Source of the DNA: an uncultured Clostridia bacterium
Lineage (GTDB): Bacteria; Bacillota; Clostridia; UMGS1883
Length of the DNA stretch: 49,791 bases
Reading direction: 5' to 3'
Assembly (NCBI GenBank): GCA_934476455.1
Contig: CAKSNY010000020.1
Location: 1-49,791 of the forward strand
A model generated the notes under the pieces. The model saw only the letters and a list, made by a program, of their open reading frames with translations. It made no database searches and had not been told where the DNA came from. Below are positions 41,158-49,464 of the stretch, one piece after another (within the stretch, counting starts at the first letter, position 1; every line of letters starts with the position of its first letter). The position numbers were made by a program, and so were the translations under genes.

Positions 41158-43515
41158 TTGAAAGCACTTATAACCTTCAGCAATGACGGAAGCCGCCTGC
41201 GCCCCGTTACCTGTACAAAGCCGCGGGCAATGCTCCCTGTTTTGGGCAAACCGGTAATCGACCATACACTTTATCTTTTGAAACGCAGTAAAATAAATGA
41301 CGTAGCAATATTTTCGCCGAGCACGGAAAACAGCGTCAAAAATCATTTAAAAAACTCTCATATAAAGGATATGGCTGTTTCCTTTGTAAACGGCGACAGC
41401 CTTGCGGATTTTTTTAAAGATGACGATGTATTTGTTATAAGCGACGGCATTGTTACGGATATTGACATAGAAAAAATGCAGCAAACGCTGTCTGAATGCG
41501 GCAAAGGGGCGCTTCTTGCAGTAAAAAAAGGCTCACCCGCATGTGACTACGGCGTTCTTGATGTAGACAAAGACGGCAAAGTCCGCGGATTTAATCACAA
41601 CACTTCACCCGAGGCGGTGCAGCTTCACCCCTGCTTTACGGGAATTATGCTTTTGCGCCGCGGCTTTTGCCCCGAAAACACCGGGGGGATATTTTCCCTT
41701 GCCGCCGAGCTTTTGCGCCAGAAAAAAGACTGCGCCGCGTACAGCTTCGGAGAATATGTATGCGACATAAGAGATATTGAAAGCTATCTTAAATGCCACC
41801 GCGACTTTTTCTCTCACAAGATAAATCTGCCTTTCCCCTGTGACGAAAGGGAGCCCGGCGTATGGGTGGAAGAGGATGCAAGAGTAATGGGTGGCGCCGT
41901 CATTGTACCGCCCGTATATATCGGGCACGGTGCAAATATACAAAAGGGCGCCCGCATAGAGTCTTACACCTCTGTAGGCGAGGGTGCATATATCGGCACG
42001 GGGGCAAGCGTAAAACGCAGTATAATAATGGAGCAGGCATATATTGGAAATGCCTGCGCACTGCGCGGCGCCGTGATATGTGAAAACAGCGAAACCGCAG
42101 ACGGCGCCGCTGTTTATGAGGGCGGCGTTTTGGGCAAATGCTCTGTTTTGGGCAAATGCAGCACGGTGCGCCCCGCAGTTAAAATATGGCCCGAAAAATC
42201 ACTTCCGGATGATATTTTTGTATCGTCAAACATTGTTTGGGAAAACGCGCCGCATACTCCACTCTTTTCCGCAGGGATATTTTCGGGAAGAATAAACCGC
42301 GAAATAACGCCCGAGTTTGCATGCACGCTTGCATCGTGCTGCGAAAAAATTTTAGGTAAAAAAATTGCGCTTTCTCAAAGCGCAGGGGGTGAATCCGATA
42401 TGATTAAAAACGCCCTTTGCGCGGGTATACAAGCTTCCGGCGCACAATGCTATGATTTCGGCGAGCAGCCGCTTCCTATAACGCGCAGCGGCATAAGGTT
42501 TTACTCTCTCGACGGCGGCATATGTGTAAACACATACCGTTCGGACTCCGGCGTATGCGCTTCTATAGATATAATAAACAGCTGCGGAGCAAATATAAAC
42601 GCCGACGAAAGTGCCAAGCTTGAAGCGCTTATGACAGAGGGCACGGCGAGGCAGTACAATGCCGTCATTTCACAACCCGAATATCTTTTTGAATATAAGC
42701 TTTACTATCTCAAACAAATTATAAACTCAACATCAAGAGAAGCCACGGGGGCGCGGGTGCTTATACACTGCCCGTCGCTTTGGGCAAAAGAGCTTTTAAA
42801 AAGTGCCGCCCGCGATATGGGTGCGGAATTTGTCTTTACCGGGGATGGCGACAAAAGCCGTTTTTCCTCCAAGGTTTACAGCGAAAATTTCGACTTTGGC
42901 GCAATGATTGACAGAAAGTGCGAAACCCTTACCCCCGTAACACGTGACGGGCGTATTTTGTCCGAGTTTGAGTATTCCGCCCTTGTTGCTCTGATAATAA
43001 TGAAAAGCTATAAAAATGCGGTAATATACGCGCCCGATTCTTCACCGGACAGTATAGAGGAAATGGCAAAAAAATATAATGCCACCGTGCGCCGCACACT
43101 TATAAGCGCACCTGTTCTTATGAATGAGCTGTCACATCACAGTGAGTCGCTTTTTTACAAGCAGTTTATATACCGTTTCGACGCACTCGGCGCGCTTATA
43201 ATGCTTTTGGATTTCCTGTCTGCGAAAAAAACCTCTCTGCTGTCACTTGCGGCGGAAATTCCGCCGGCGTATGTTGTTACGGACACAGTAAGTCTGTGCG
43301 GACGAAATGCCGAAGATATTATAGAAAAAATTGACACTGAAAACGAAAACGCCGCTATTGAGAATGAAGGGCTGCGTCTTACCTTTGACGGCGGCTGGGC
43401 GCTTATAATACCATCACGCGCACAAAGCGCATTCAGAATTATAAGCTGTGCAAAGACAGAAGAATACGCCCGTGAAATAGCGGGTATATGTACTGACGAT
43501 ATTACTAAGTTATAA
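41158..43515 (+). CDS. Degenerate nucleotidyltransferase / phosphomannomutase-like fusion
   Basis: A 785-residue protein with three parts. An N-terminal nucleotidyltransferase-like domain (about 1-230) has ITFSNDGSRLRPVT where active enzymes have GGxGTRLxPLT, and TKPRAMLPV, so Arg replaces the usual catalytic Lys. A left-handed beta-helix follows (about 240-350; hexapeptides such as VIVPPVYIGHGANI). A phosphomannomutase-like region (about 370-785) lacks the catalytic phosphoserine loop (TASHNP). Related two-domain proteins exist in cyanobacteria and clostridia. Enzymatic activity looks lost; a regulatory or structural role is possible. The start is TTG at 41158 with AAGGAG upstream. Confidence 0.75.
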   Translation: MKALITFSNDGSRLRPVTCTKPRAMLPVLGKPVIDHTLYLLKRSKINDVAIFSPSTENSVKNHLKNSHIKDMAVSFVNGDSLADFFKDDDVFVISDGIVTDIDIEKMQQTLSECGKGALLAVKKGSPACDYGVLDVDKDGKVRGFNHNTSPEAVQLHPCFTGIMLLRRGFCPENTGGIFSLAAELLRQKKDCAAYSFGEYVCDIRDIESYLKCHRDFFSHKINLPFPCDEREPGVWVEEDARVMGGAVIVPPVYIGHGANIQKGARIESYTSVGEGAYIGTGASVKRSIIMEQAYIGNACALRGAVICENSETADGAAVYEGGVLGKCSVLGKCSTVRPAVKIWPEKSLPDDIFVSSNIVWENAPHTPLFSAGIFSGRINREITPEFACTLASCCEKILGKKIALSQSAGGESDMIKNALCAGIQASGAQCYDFGEQPLPITRSGIRFYSLDGGICVNTYRSDSGVCASIDIINSCGANINADESAKLEALMTEGTARQYNAVISQPEYLFEYKLYYLKQIINSTSREATGARVLIHCPSLWAKELLKSAARDMGAEFVFTGDGDKSRFSSKVYSENFDFGAMIDRKCETLTPVTRDGRILSEFEYSALVALIIMKSYKNAVIYAPDSSPDSIEEMAKKYNATVRRTLISAPVLMNELSHHSESLFYKQFIYRFDALGALIMLLDFLSAKKTSLLSLAAEIPPAYVVTDTVSLCGRNAEDIIEKIDTENENAAIENEGLRLTFDGGWALIIPSRAQSAFRIISCAKTEEYAREIAGICTDDITKL

Positions 43516-43526
43516 TTGAAAAAGAT

Positions 43527-43560
43527 GAGCTGTAAAAAGTCAAATGACTTTTTACAGCTC
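43527..43560. terminator. 16-bp hairpin after the nucleotidyltransferase/PMM gene
   Basis: GAGCTGTAAAAAGTCA (43527-43542) pairs perfectly with TGACTTTTTACAGCTC (43545-43560) across AA. The T-run lies within the stem rather than after it, so strength is uncertain. Confidence 0.6.
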
Positions 43561-43600
43561 TGTGCGTGTTCGTATGCTGACACATCTGCTTCTGCTCGCG

Positions 43601-43657
43601 CGGCACTCAACCGTGCCGACCCTTGCAGGGAGCGGTTTTTGCGCTCCGGACTTTTTT
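43601..43657. terminator. Two further hairpins, second one terminator-like
   Basis: CGGCAC (43601-43606) pairs with GTGCCG (43613-43618). GGAGCG (43629-43634) pairs with CGCTCC (43642-43647) and is followed on the plus strand by GGAC and six T residues. They fill the gap before the citrate synthase stop at 43671. Confidence 0.5.
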
Positions 43658-43670
43658 AACATCCCCTTTT

Positions 43671-44993
43671 TTATTCTTTTTCTTCCATAATGCTCTTATA
43701 CGCCGGGCGTATAATCTTTTCGTCACAGATAATCTCTTCTATCCTGTGCGCGCTCCACCCTACTATACGCGCTATTGCAAATATGGGTGTGAAAAGCTCT
43801 GCCGGAATACCGAGCATATCGTAAACAAACCCGCTGTAAAAGTCTACGTTCGGGCTTACACCCTTATATATTTTTCTTTTTTCGGCTATTATTCTGGGAG
43901 CGCTTTCCTCTATAATATTGTAAAGACGCATATCATTTTTACGATGCTTCTGAACGGAAAGCTCCTCTACATACTTTTTAAACACGCGCTCTCTCGGGTC
44001 GGACACGGAGTATATTGCGTGTCCCATTCCGTAAATAAGCCCCTTTTTGTCAAAATTCTCTTTTTCAAGAATACCTATAAGGTATTTTTTGACCTCTTCC
44101 TCAGACGTTATGTTTGAAACATGGCGCTTTATATCGCGTATCATTTCCGCAACCTTAATATTTGCACCGCCGTGGCGCGGACCTTTAAGCGACGACATTG
44201 CCGCCGCAATCGTGGAATATGTGTCCGACCCGGAGGAGGTAACCACCCTTGTTGTAAATGTGGAATTGTTGCCGCCGCCGTGCTCCATATGAAGTATCAG
44301 GGCAGTATCCAGAACCTTTGCCTCAAACGACGTATACTTGCAATCCGGGCGAAGCATCAAAAGCAGATTTTCAGCTGTTGAAAGCTCCGCCTTCGGAAGA
44401 TGAATATACATACTTTTTTCGTTTTTGTAATGGTTGTATGCGTGATAACCGTAAACCGCCAAGAGCGGAAACAGCGCTATAAGGCGTATGCACTGTGCTA
44501 TAGACGTTTCAAGGTCGTTATTTTCAATATCCTTATCGTAAGAAGCAAGCGTAAGTATGCTTTTTGTCATACTGTTCATTATATCCCGCCCGGGCGCTTT
44601 CATTATAACATCCTTTGTAAAATTGCGCGGAAGCTTTCGGCAATGCGCTATAACCGTTTTAAAATCGGCAAGTTCGTTTTCCGTCGGAAGCTCTCCGAAC
44701 AAAAGCAGATATGCAATTTTTTCAAAGCCGTATTCGTCCTCGCCTATATATTTATTGATAAGCGTTTCCACCCTGTAGCCGCGATACCACAGCTTTCCGT
44801 CACACGGGACGTTATTTTCGTCAAAGGAAACTATTTTCGATACATTTGTAAGCCCCGTAAGTACGCCCTTGCCGTTTATATCGCGAAGTCCGCGCTTTAC
44901 GTTAAACTGAGTATACAGTGACGGCAAAACTGCGTCGTTTTCACAAACAAGTTTCTTTTTATCCTGTGCATATTTCATTATTGTACTTTTCAT
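43671..44993 (-). CDS. Citrate synthase
   Basis: A 440-residue citrate or methylcitrate synthase joining acetyl-CoA (or propionyl-CoA) to oxaloacetate. The catalytic residues are His274 (GPRHGG), His325 (GMGHAIYSVSDPR) and Asp384 (NVDFYSGFVYDMLG). HMEHGGGNNSTF is a further conserved block. Length is slightly longer than the type II enzymes of Proteobacteria and typical for Firmicutes. GAGGGAG precedes the ATG at 44993. It lies 20 bp after the AraC-type regulator with no terminator between, so it is probably cotranscribed with it. Confidence 0.93.
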   Translation of the reverse strand: MKSTIMKYAQDKKKLVCENDAVLPSLYTQFNVKRGLRDINGKGVLTGLTNVSKIVSFDENNVPCDGKLWYRGYRVETLINKYIGEDEYGFEKIAYLLLFGELPTENELADFKTVIAHCRKLPRNFTKDVIMKAPGRDIMNSMTKSILTLASYDKDIENNDLETSIAQCIRLIALFPLLAVYGYHAYNHYKNEKSMYIHLPKAELSTAENLLLMLRPDCKYTSFEAKVLDTALILHMEHGGGNNSTFTTRVVTSSGSDTYSTIAAAMSSLKGPRHGGANIKVAEMIRDIKRHVSNITSEEEVKKYLIGILEKENFDKKGLIYGMGHAIYSVSDPRERVFKKYVEELSVQKHRKNDMRLYNIIEESAPRIIAEKRKIYKGVSPNVDFYSGFVYDMLGIPAELFTPIFAIARIVGWSAHRIEEIICDEKIIRPAYKSIMEEKE

Positions 44994-45013
44994 AAATACT
45001 CCCTCTTTTCTTA

Positions 45014-45859
45014 TTATATTTTGTTATATTTACCCGGTGTTACTCCAACGTGTTTTTTAAATACGCGTATAAAGTTTGCATAATCGTCAAACCCGCAGTC
45101 AAGCGCTGTCTGCGTAACGCTTCTGCCGGAAAGAAGCGCCTTTTTTGCCTCTGTTATCCGCTTCGACGTTATATACCGCGCAACCGTCGTGCCGCAGTAA
45201 CGGTTAAAAAGCCTGCACAGCTGGTTAACCGATATATACGAATTTTCAGCAATTTTTTCAAGGCTTATATTATCCCTGTAATTTGCATTTATATAGTCCA
45301 TGGCTTTGTTTATTGCGTCGTTATGCACCTCTGCCCGCTCCATTTGCGCCTGGCGTATAAACGCACTGTTCAGCATAACCAATATTTCCTTTGCGGCGTT
45401 TGTCTTTATAATATCGTCGCCGAAGGGCTGTTCTTTTTTCAGGCTCATAATTGTTGCTATAAGCCTTTCTCTTTCGTCGCTTTTAAGGTGCAGCTTGTTT
45501 AATATATTCTTCCCGCGCGCATAAAAGCAATATGCAAGGTTTGTCTGCACGGTTGACATCTCGTACAAAAACTGCGGGTGAACCTGCATAACGTAGCGCA
45601 AAAAGCGCTTCCCCTCGTCAAAGGTAATCTTATGCGCCTCAAACTGATTCATTATAAAAACATCGCCGTCCTCAACGTCATACACACGGTCGTTAATAAG
45701 AAAGTTCTTTCCGCCGTGCATACACAAAAGCACCTCGCAGCAATCGTGTATATGTATGCTTGAATCCGGGTTTTGCTTTTCGGAATAGTAAAACCCGAAC
45801 GAAAGCTCACCGTTTGCGCAGTTTACGGCGTCATAGCATTTATCGAAAACACACCTCAT
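45014..45859 (-). CDS. AraC-family transcriptional regulator
   Basis: A 281-residue regulator. An N-terminal cupin-like sensor (about 1-120; HIHDCCEVLLCMHGG) is followed by a C-terminal pair of helix-turn-helix motifs (about 181-281; ISLEKIAENSYISVNQLCRLFNRY shortened in view, then SVTQTALDCGFDDYANFIRVFKKHVGVTPGKY in two pieces). It diverges from the kduI operon across a region with three TTGCAA sites, so it probably controls that operon and itself in response to a uronate-derived sugar (inference). Citrate synthase follows it. Confidence 0.93.
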   Translation of the reverse strand: MRCVFDKCYDAVNCANGELSFGFYYSEKQNPDSSIHIHDCCEVLLCMHGGKNFLINDRVYDVEDGDVFIMNQFEAHKITFDEGKRFLRYVMQVHPQFLYEMSTVQTNLAYCFYARGKNILNKLHLKSDERERLIATIMSLKKEQPFGDDIIKTNAAKEILVMLNSAFIRQAQMERAEVHNDAINKAMDYINANYRDNISLEKIAENSYISVNQLCRLFNRYCGTTVARYITSKRITEAKKALLSGRSVTQTALDCGFDDYANFIRVFKKHVGVTPGKYNKI

Positions 45860-45881
45860 CCAACCACTTCCTACATTTACT

Positions 45882-45910
45882 ATTATAACATCTTATGGTG
45901 ATATTTGCAA
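45882..45910 (-). promoter_or_regulatory. Promoter of the AraC gene
   Basis: On the minus strand, TTGCAA (45905-45910), a 17-bp spacer and TATAAT (45882-45887), about 25 bp before the start. The -35 hexamer coincides with one of the TTGCAA sites, which would fit autoregulation. Confidence 0.75.
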
Positions 45911-45942
45911 CAAAAACATTAAATTTTGCAATAACATTGCAA
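45905..45942. promoter_or_regulatory. Three phased TTGCAA sites, probable operator of the kdu genes
   Basis: TTGCAA, itself palindromic, occurs at 45905-45910, 45926-45931 and 45937-45942. The last two form a larger palindrome, TTGCAAT-AAC-ATTGCAA. Spacings of 21 and 11 bp put the sites on one face of the helix. They lie between the divergent araC and kduI promoters, as expected for an AraC-type regulator. Confidence 0.65.
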
Positions 45943-45950
45943 TAATTTTG

Positions 45951-45959
45951 TGATAGAAT
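45951..45959 (+). promoter_or_regulatory. Extended -10 promoter for kduI-kduD
   Basis: TGATAGAAT (TGN then TAGAAT at 45954-45959) is an extended -10 box, directly downstream of the TTGCAA palindrome and without a good -35. This is typical of an activator-dependent promoter. A TTGCAA/TAAAAT pair at 45937-45965 is an alternative but would start too close to the ribosome site. Confidence 0.5.
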
Positions 45960-45982
45960 TAAAATGGAATAAGGAGGTGAAG

Positions 45983-47614
45983 GTGTTGCTTACAGTTAAG
46001 GTTTTGGATAAGGACGGCGCGGTTTTAAAGAGTACAAGCGGTAAAACGGCGTCCCTTGTTTATGATAAGCAATACTCTTGCGGTGACAGCATACGCATCG
46101 AAAGCACTGTAGACAGCTTTGTTAAAATAAAGCTTGACGATGCTGTTTCCGAAAGTATAATTTTTATGCCGCATAAAAGCTTTGTTTTTGACATTCCGTT
46201 CGGCAGGCAGCTTGACTCCTGTTTTGCACCCGGTGCTTTTTCGGGCGATTGTCATCACATTTCTGCGTGTGAAATTTCCGATGAGGAGGCATACGGGAAA
46301 AGAAAAATTTCGCTTAACCCGTACGATATGCACAAAAAGGCGCGCGCCTTTCCCCATGCCGAGGCAAACTTTGTCACCCGTGAGGATCCGTGTTTTTTTG
46401 AACGCAACGCCATTGACGGCTGCACCAAAAACGACGGGCACGGTTTGTTCCCTTACCACTCCTGGGCGGGCGGTGCGAGAGAGGATTTGGAATACACCCT
46501 TTTCTTCGGGCGTGAGGTTACGGTTGACAGCCTTGTGTTCTTCCTTCGGGCAGACTTTCCGCACGATACGTACTGGCGCAGCATAGACGTTGAATTTTCA
46601 GGCGGCAGCGTAAAGACCGCAGAATTTCAAAAAACTGCCGACGGACAAAAAATTGATATCGGCGGCGTAACAACAACCTATGTTAAACTTGTAAATTTCA
46701 AGCAGGCGGTTTACCCGCTCTCATGGGCGGCACTTTCGCAGCTTGAGGTTTACGGAAATTATATTAAGGAGGATTTTAGTAAAATGGAAATCAGACAGGC
46801 TTCAAATGCAAAGGACGTAAAGCACTACACAACAGAGCGCTTGAGAGAGGAATTCCACATTGCAAATCTTTTTACCAAGGACAACATAAGAATGGTTTAC
46901 AGCCACATCGACAGAATTATTACTGCCGGAGTTATGCCCGTTGCACAAACGCTTAAGCTGGAGGCAGGCAAAGAGCTTGCCGCAGAATACTTTTTGCAGC
47001 GCCGCGAGATGGGTTGCATAAACATCGGCGGCAAGGGCATAATCACCGTTGACGGAACAGAATATGAAATGAACCCCCGTGACGGTATTTACATCGGTAT
47101 GGGCAACAAGGACATAACCTTTAAAAGCGTTGACCCCGATGCCCCCGCAAAGTTTTATGTTTCCTCCTGCCCTGCGCATAAGGAATACCCCATTGTAAAA
47201 ATTGACATTACAAAGGCTAAAAAGGTTCCCTGCGGAAGCGTTGAGGATTGCAACAAGCGTGTAATAAATCAGTACATACATCCCGAGGTAATGCAAAGCT
47301 GCCAGCTTTCTATGGGGCTTACACAGCTCGAAAGCGGTTCTAACTGGAACACAATGCCCAGCCACACGCATGACAGACGTATGGAGGTTTACCTTTACCT
47401 TGATATGGGCGAAAACGACGTTGTATTCCATATGATGGGCGAGCCGCAGCAGACGCGCCACATTATTATGCACAACGAAGAGGCTGTTATCTCACCCAGC
47501 TGGTCAATTCACAGCGGCGTAGGAACAAAGGCTTATTCCTTTATTTGGGCTATGTGCGGCGAAAACCAGGAATTTACCGATATGGACCATATAGAAACAA
47601 AGGATCTACTTTAA
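45983..47614 (+). CDS. kduI: Carbohydrate-binding-like domain fused to 5-keto-4-deoxyuronate isomerase KduI
   Basis: One uninterrupted frame of about 543 residues. The first 267 resemble the discoidin-like carbohydrate-binding proteins often found beside kduI in clostridia (KISLNPYDMHKKARAFPHAE, HSWAGG, FFLRADFPHDTYW, ALSQLEVYG). The last 276, from MEIRQASNAKDV, are a full-length KduI, converting 5-keto-4-deoxyuronate to 2,5-diketo-3-deoxygluconate; the zinc ligands are in SHTHDRRMEVYLY and SWSIHSG. An AAGGAGG before that Met suggests it also starts separately. The start is GTG 45983 or TTG 45986 behind AAGGAGGTGA; the codon at 45950 precedes that site. kduD follows by 19 bp. Confidence 0.85.
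   Translation: MLLTVKVLDKDGAVLKSTSGKTASLVYDKQYSCGDSIRIESTVDSFVKIKLDDAVSESIIFMPHKSFVFDIPFGRQLDSCFAPGAFSGDCHHISACEISDEEAYGKRKISLNPYDMHKKARAFPHAEANFVTREDPCFFERNAIDGCTKNDGHGLFPYHSWAGGAREDLEYTLFFGREVTVDSLVFFLRADFPHDTYWRSIDVEFSGGSVKTAEFQKTADGQKIDIGGVTTTYVKLVNFKQAVYPLSWAALSQLEVYGNYIKEDFSKMEIRQASNAKDVKHYTTERLREEFHIANLFTKDNIRMVYSHIDRIITAGVMPVAQTLKLEAGKELAAEYFLQRREMGCINIGGKGIITVDGTEYEMNPRDGIYIGMGNKDITFKSVDPDAPAKFYVSSCPAHKEYPIVKIDITKAKKVPCGSVEDCNKRVINQYIHPEVMQSCQLSMGLTQLESGSNWNTMPSHTHDRRMEVYLYLDMGENDVVFHMMGEPQQTRHIIMHNEEAVISPSWSIHSGVGTKAYSFIWAMCGENQEFTDMDHIETKDLL
46766..46786 (+). promoter_or_regulatory. Internal ribosome site and start codon of KduI
   Basis: AAGGAGG (46766-46772) lies 11 bases before the ATG at 46784, which begins a 276-residue KduI of normal length. 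The site is in frame inside the fused reading frame, so free KduI could be made as well as the fusion. Confidence 0.65.
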
Positions 47615-47633
47615 TTTGTAAGGAGGATAAATT

Positions 47634-48422
47634 ATGTTTAGTTTAAAAGGAAAGGTTGCACTTGTAACAGGTGCAAGCTACGGTATAGGCTATGCAATCG
47701 CAACCGCTTTTTCAAAAGCGGGCGCAACAATCGTTTTTAACGACATCAATCAGGAGCTTGTTGATAAGGGGCTTGCTTCTTATAAGGCAGACGGTATCGA
47801 CGCACGCGGCTATGTATGCGACGTAACAAACGAAAGCGCTGTTAACGAGCTTGTTGCAAAGGTTGAAAAAGAGGTTGGCGTAATCGATATTTTGGTAAAC
47901 AATGCAGGTATTATCCGCAGAATTCCCATGACGGAAATGTCCGCAGACGAATTCAGAAAAGTAATAGACGTAGACCTTAACGCACCCTTTATCGTATCAA
48001 AGGCAGTTATTCCTTCAATGATTAAAAAGGGTCACGGTAAAATTATTAACATCTGCTCTATGATGTCCGAGCTTGGCAGAGAAACCGTTTCCGCATACGC
48101 AGCTGCAAAGGGCGGTCTTAAAATGCTTACAAAAAATATTGCTTCCGAGTATGGCGAGTTTAATATTCAGTGTAACGGCATAGGACCCGGCTATATTGCA
48201 ACCCCGCAGACGGCTCCCCTCCGCGAGCGCCAGGCAGACGGCTCGCGCCATCCGTTTGACTCGTTTATTATTGCAAAAACACCCGCTGCACGCTGGGGAA
48301 CGTCCGAGGACCTTGCAGGTCCGGCAGTGTTTTTGGCTTCCGACGCTTCGAACTTTGTAAACGGACATATCCTTTACGTTGACGGCGGTATTCTTGCTTA
48401 TATCGGCAAGCAACCCAAATAA
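47634..48422 (+). CDS. kduD: SDR dehydrogenase, KduD / gluconate 5-dehydrogenase type
   Basis: A 262-residue short-chain dehydrogenase. The cofactor motif TGASYGIG, NNAG and the catalytic S-Y-K set (Ser in ICSMMSELG, YAAAK) are present, and NGHILYVDGG is the conserved C-terminal block. By position after kduI it most likely reduces 2,5-diketo-3-deoxygluconate to 2-keto-3-deoxygluconate, feeding the KDG pathway. Sequence alone would also fit gluconate 5-dehydrogenase. AGGAGG precedes the ATG. No KDG kinase or aldolase, nor a polysaccharide lyase, lies in this window. Confidence 0.88.
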   Translation: MFSLKGKVALVTGASYGIGYAIATAFSKAGATIVFNDINQELVDKGLASYKADGIDARGYVCDVTNESAVNELVAKVEKEVGVIDILVNNAGIIRRIPMTEMSADEFRKVIDVDLNAPFIVSKAVIPSMIKKGHGKIINICSMMSELGRETVSAYAAAKGGLKMLTKNIASEYGEFNIQCNGIGPGYIATPQTAPLRERQADGSRHPFDSFIIAKTPAARWGTSEDLAGPAVFLASDASNFVNGHILYVDGGILAYIGKQPK

Positions 48423-48427
48423 AATAA

Positions 48428-48484
48428 GACTGTAAAAAACAACAGGCAGATTGATTTAAAATCTGCCTGTTGTTTTTTACAGTC
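48428..48484. terminator. 25-bp bidirectional terminator
   Basis: The arms 48428-48452 and 48460-48484 are perfectly complementary around a 7-base loop, with ACAACAGGCAGATT as inner stem and A/T runs in the outer stem. It overlaps the stop codon of the convergent nucleotidyltransferase gene. Confidence 0.9.
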
Positions 48485-49325
48485 CTTTATATCTTCCCTC
48501 TTTAATATATGCCGAAAGAGCCTTGCAAACAGCCTCTTTGTCTTCGTGATATGTAACGCCGTACCAGCGCTCGTCCGTTTTTAAAACGTCTACTTTTGCA
48601 TTTTGTTCCTTTATCAGCCTGTCAACAACATACGGTATATAAAATTCTTCCTTAAGCGGATTTGAAAGCGCTTGCAAAAACTTTACAAAATCCTTTTCAA
48701 TAGTGCCGAATATATTGGGCTGCAATCCCCACATATTCATAGAAACTATGGTATCAAGCGGTATACCGCTGTTTTTATCGAGTGCTGTATGCTCTTCTAT
48801 TCCCTTTAAAATGCCGTTTTCCACATCGCATACCCCGCGGGACACTGTTCCGTTTTCCGTAAGGGTGTTTCCCAGTTCAAAGCCCACCATACACATACCG
48901 TCGTTTTGTGTAAGGCGGTTATGAATTATTTCATACGAATGTCTGCCGTAGTAATCGTCGGCATTTATAAGAGCGAACGGCGTGTCAACGGCATTTCTTG
49001 CACAGTAAACCGCATGCCCCGTTCCCCACGGCTTTGTGCGCCCTTCCGGCACGGAAAACCCTGTTGGTAAGTCCTCCATATCCTGGAAAACATACTCTAC
49101 ATCCGTCATCTTTTCTATTCTGTGCTTTGTTATCTCGCGGAAATCCTTTTCAAAATCGCGTCTTATAACAAACACAACCTTTGAAAAGCCCGCGCGCACT
49201 GCATCGTAAACGGAAAAGTCAAGCAATATTTCCCCGTTTTCTCCAAGCTTATCAATTTGCTTAAGCCCGCCGTAGCGGCTGCCCATACCTGCCGCCATAA
49301 CAAGCAGCGTTGTTTTTTTATCCAT
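48477..49325 (-). CDS. Sugar-phosphate nucleotidyltransferase-like protein
   Basis: A 282-residue protein with the nucleotidyltransferase fold. MAAGMGSRYGGLKQIDKLG at the N-terminus is the GxGxR nucleotide loop plus the family lysine, INADDYYG carries the metal-binding Asp pair, and KPWGTGHAVYCAR is a further conserved block. The substrate is not clear; the family includes proteins that transfer NMP to sugar phosphates. It stands alone, with AAGGAGG before the ATG at 49325, between the kdu genes and spoIVA. Confidence 0.85.
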   Translation of the reverse strand: MDKKTTLLVMAAGMGSRYGGLKQIDKLGENGEILLDFSVYDAVRAGFSKVVFVIRRDFEKDFREITKHRIEKMTDVEYVFQDMEDLPTGFSVPEGRTKPWGTGHAVYCARNAVDTPFALINADDYYGRHSYEIIHNRLTQNDGMCMVGFELGNTLTENGTVSRGVCDVENGILKGIEEHTALDKNSGIPLDTIVSMNMWGLQPNIFGTIEKDFVKFLQALSNPLKEEFYIPYVVDRLIKEQNAKVDVLKTDERWYGVTYHEDKEAVCKALSAYIKEGRYKGL

Positions 49326-49351
49326 AACAATCCCTCCTTATTCTGATTTCT

Positions 49352-49357
49352 ATTATA
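49352..49357 (-). promoter_or_regulatory. Probable -10 box of the nucleotidyltransferase gene
   Basis: TATAAT on the minus strand, about 27 bp before the start codon. No -35 hexamer is recognisable upstream. Confidence 0.35.
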
Positions 49358-49402
49358 CAGCAATATTACTTTTTTTCTTTGCACAATAGTGTTTTTATTT
49401 TG

Positions 49403-49459
49403 CACTTTTCAAAAAGGCACGCTGTGACTAATGTCACTGCGTGCCTTTTTTGAAAAGTG
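49403..49459. terminator. Terminator after spoIVA
   Basis: CACTTTTCAAAAAGGCACGC pairs with GCGTGCCTTTTTTGAAAAGTG (one extra T), and an inner GTGAC/GTCAC stem extends it. A and T runs lie in the stem, so it can act in both directions. It follows the spoIVA stop at 49465. Confidence 0.85.
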
Positions 49460-49464
49460 ATGTC

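Noticed and set aside
45950..45982. KduI fusion starting at the GTG at 45950.
   Set aside because: That codon overlaps the extended -10 and lies before the strong AAGGAGGTGA; a start at 45983 or 45986 fits better.
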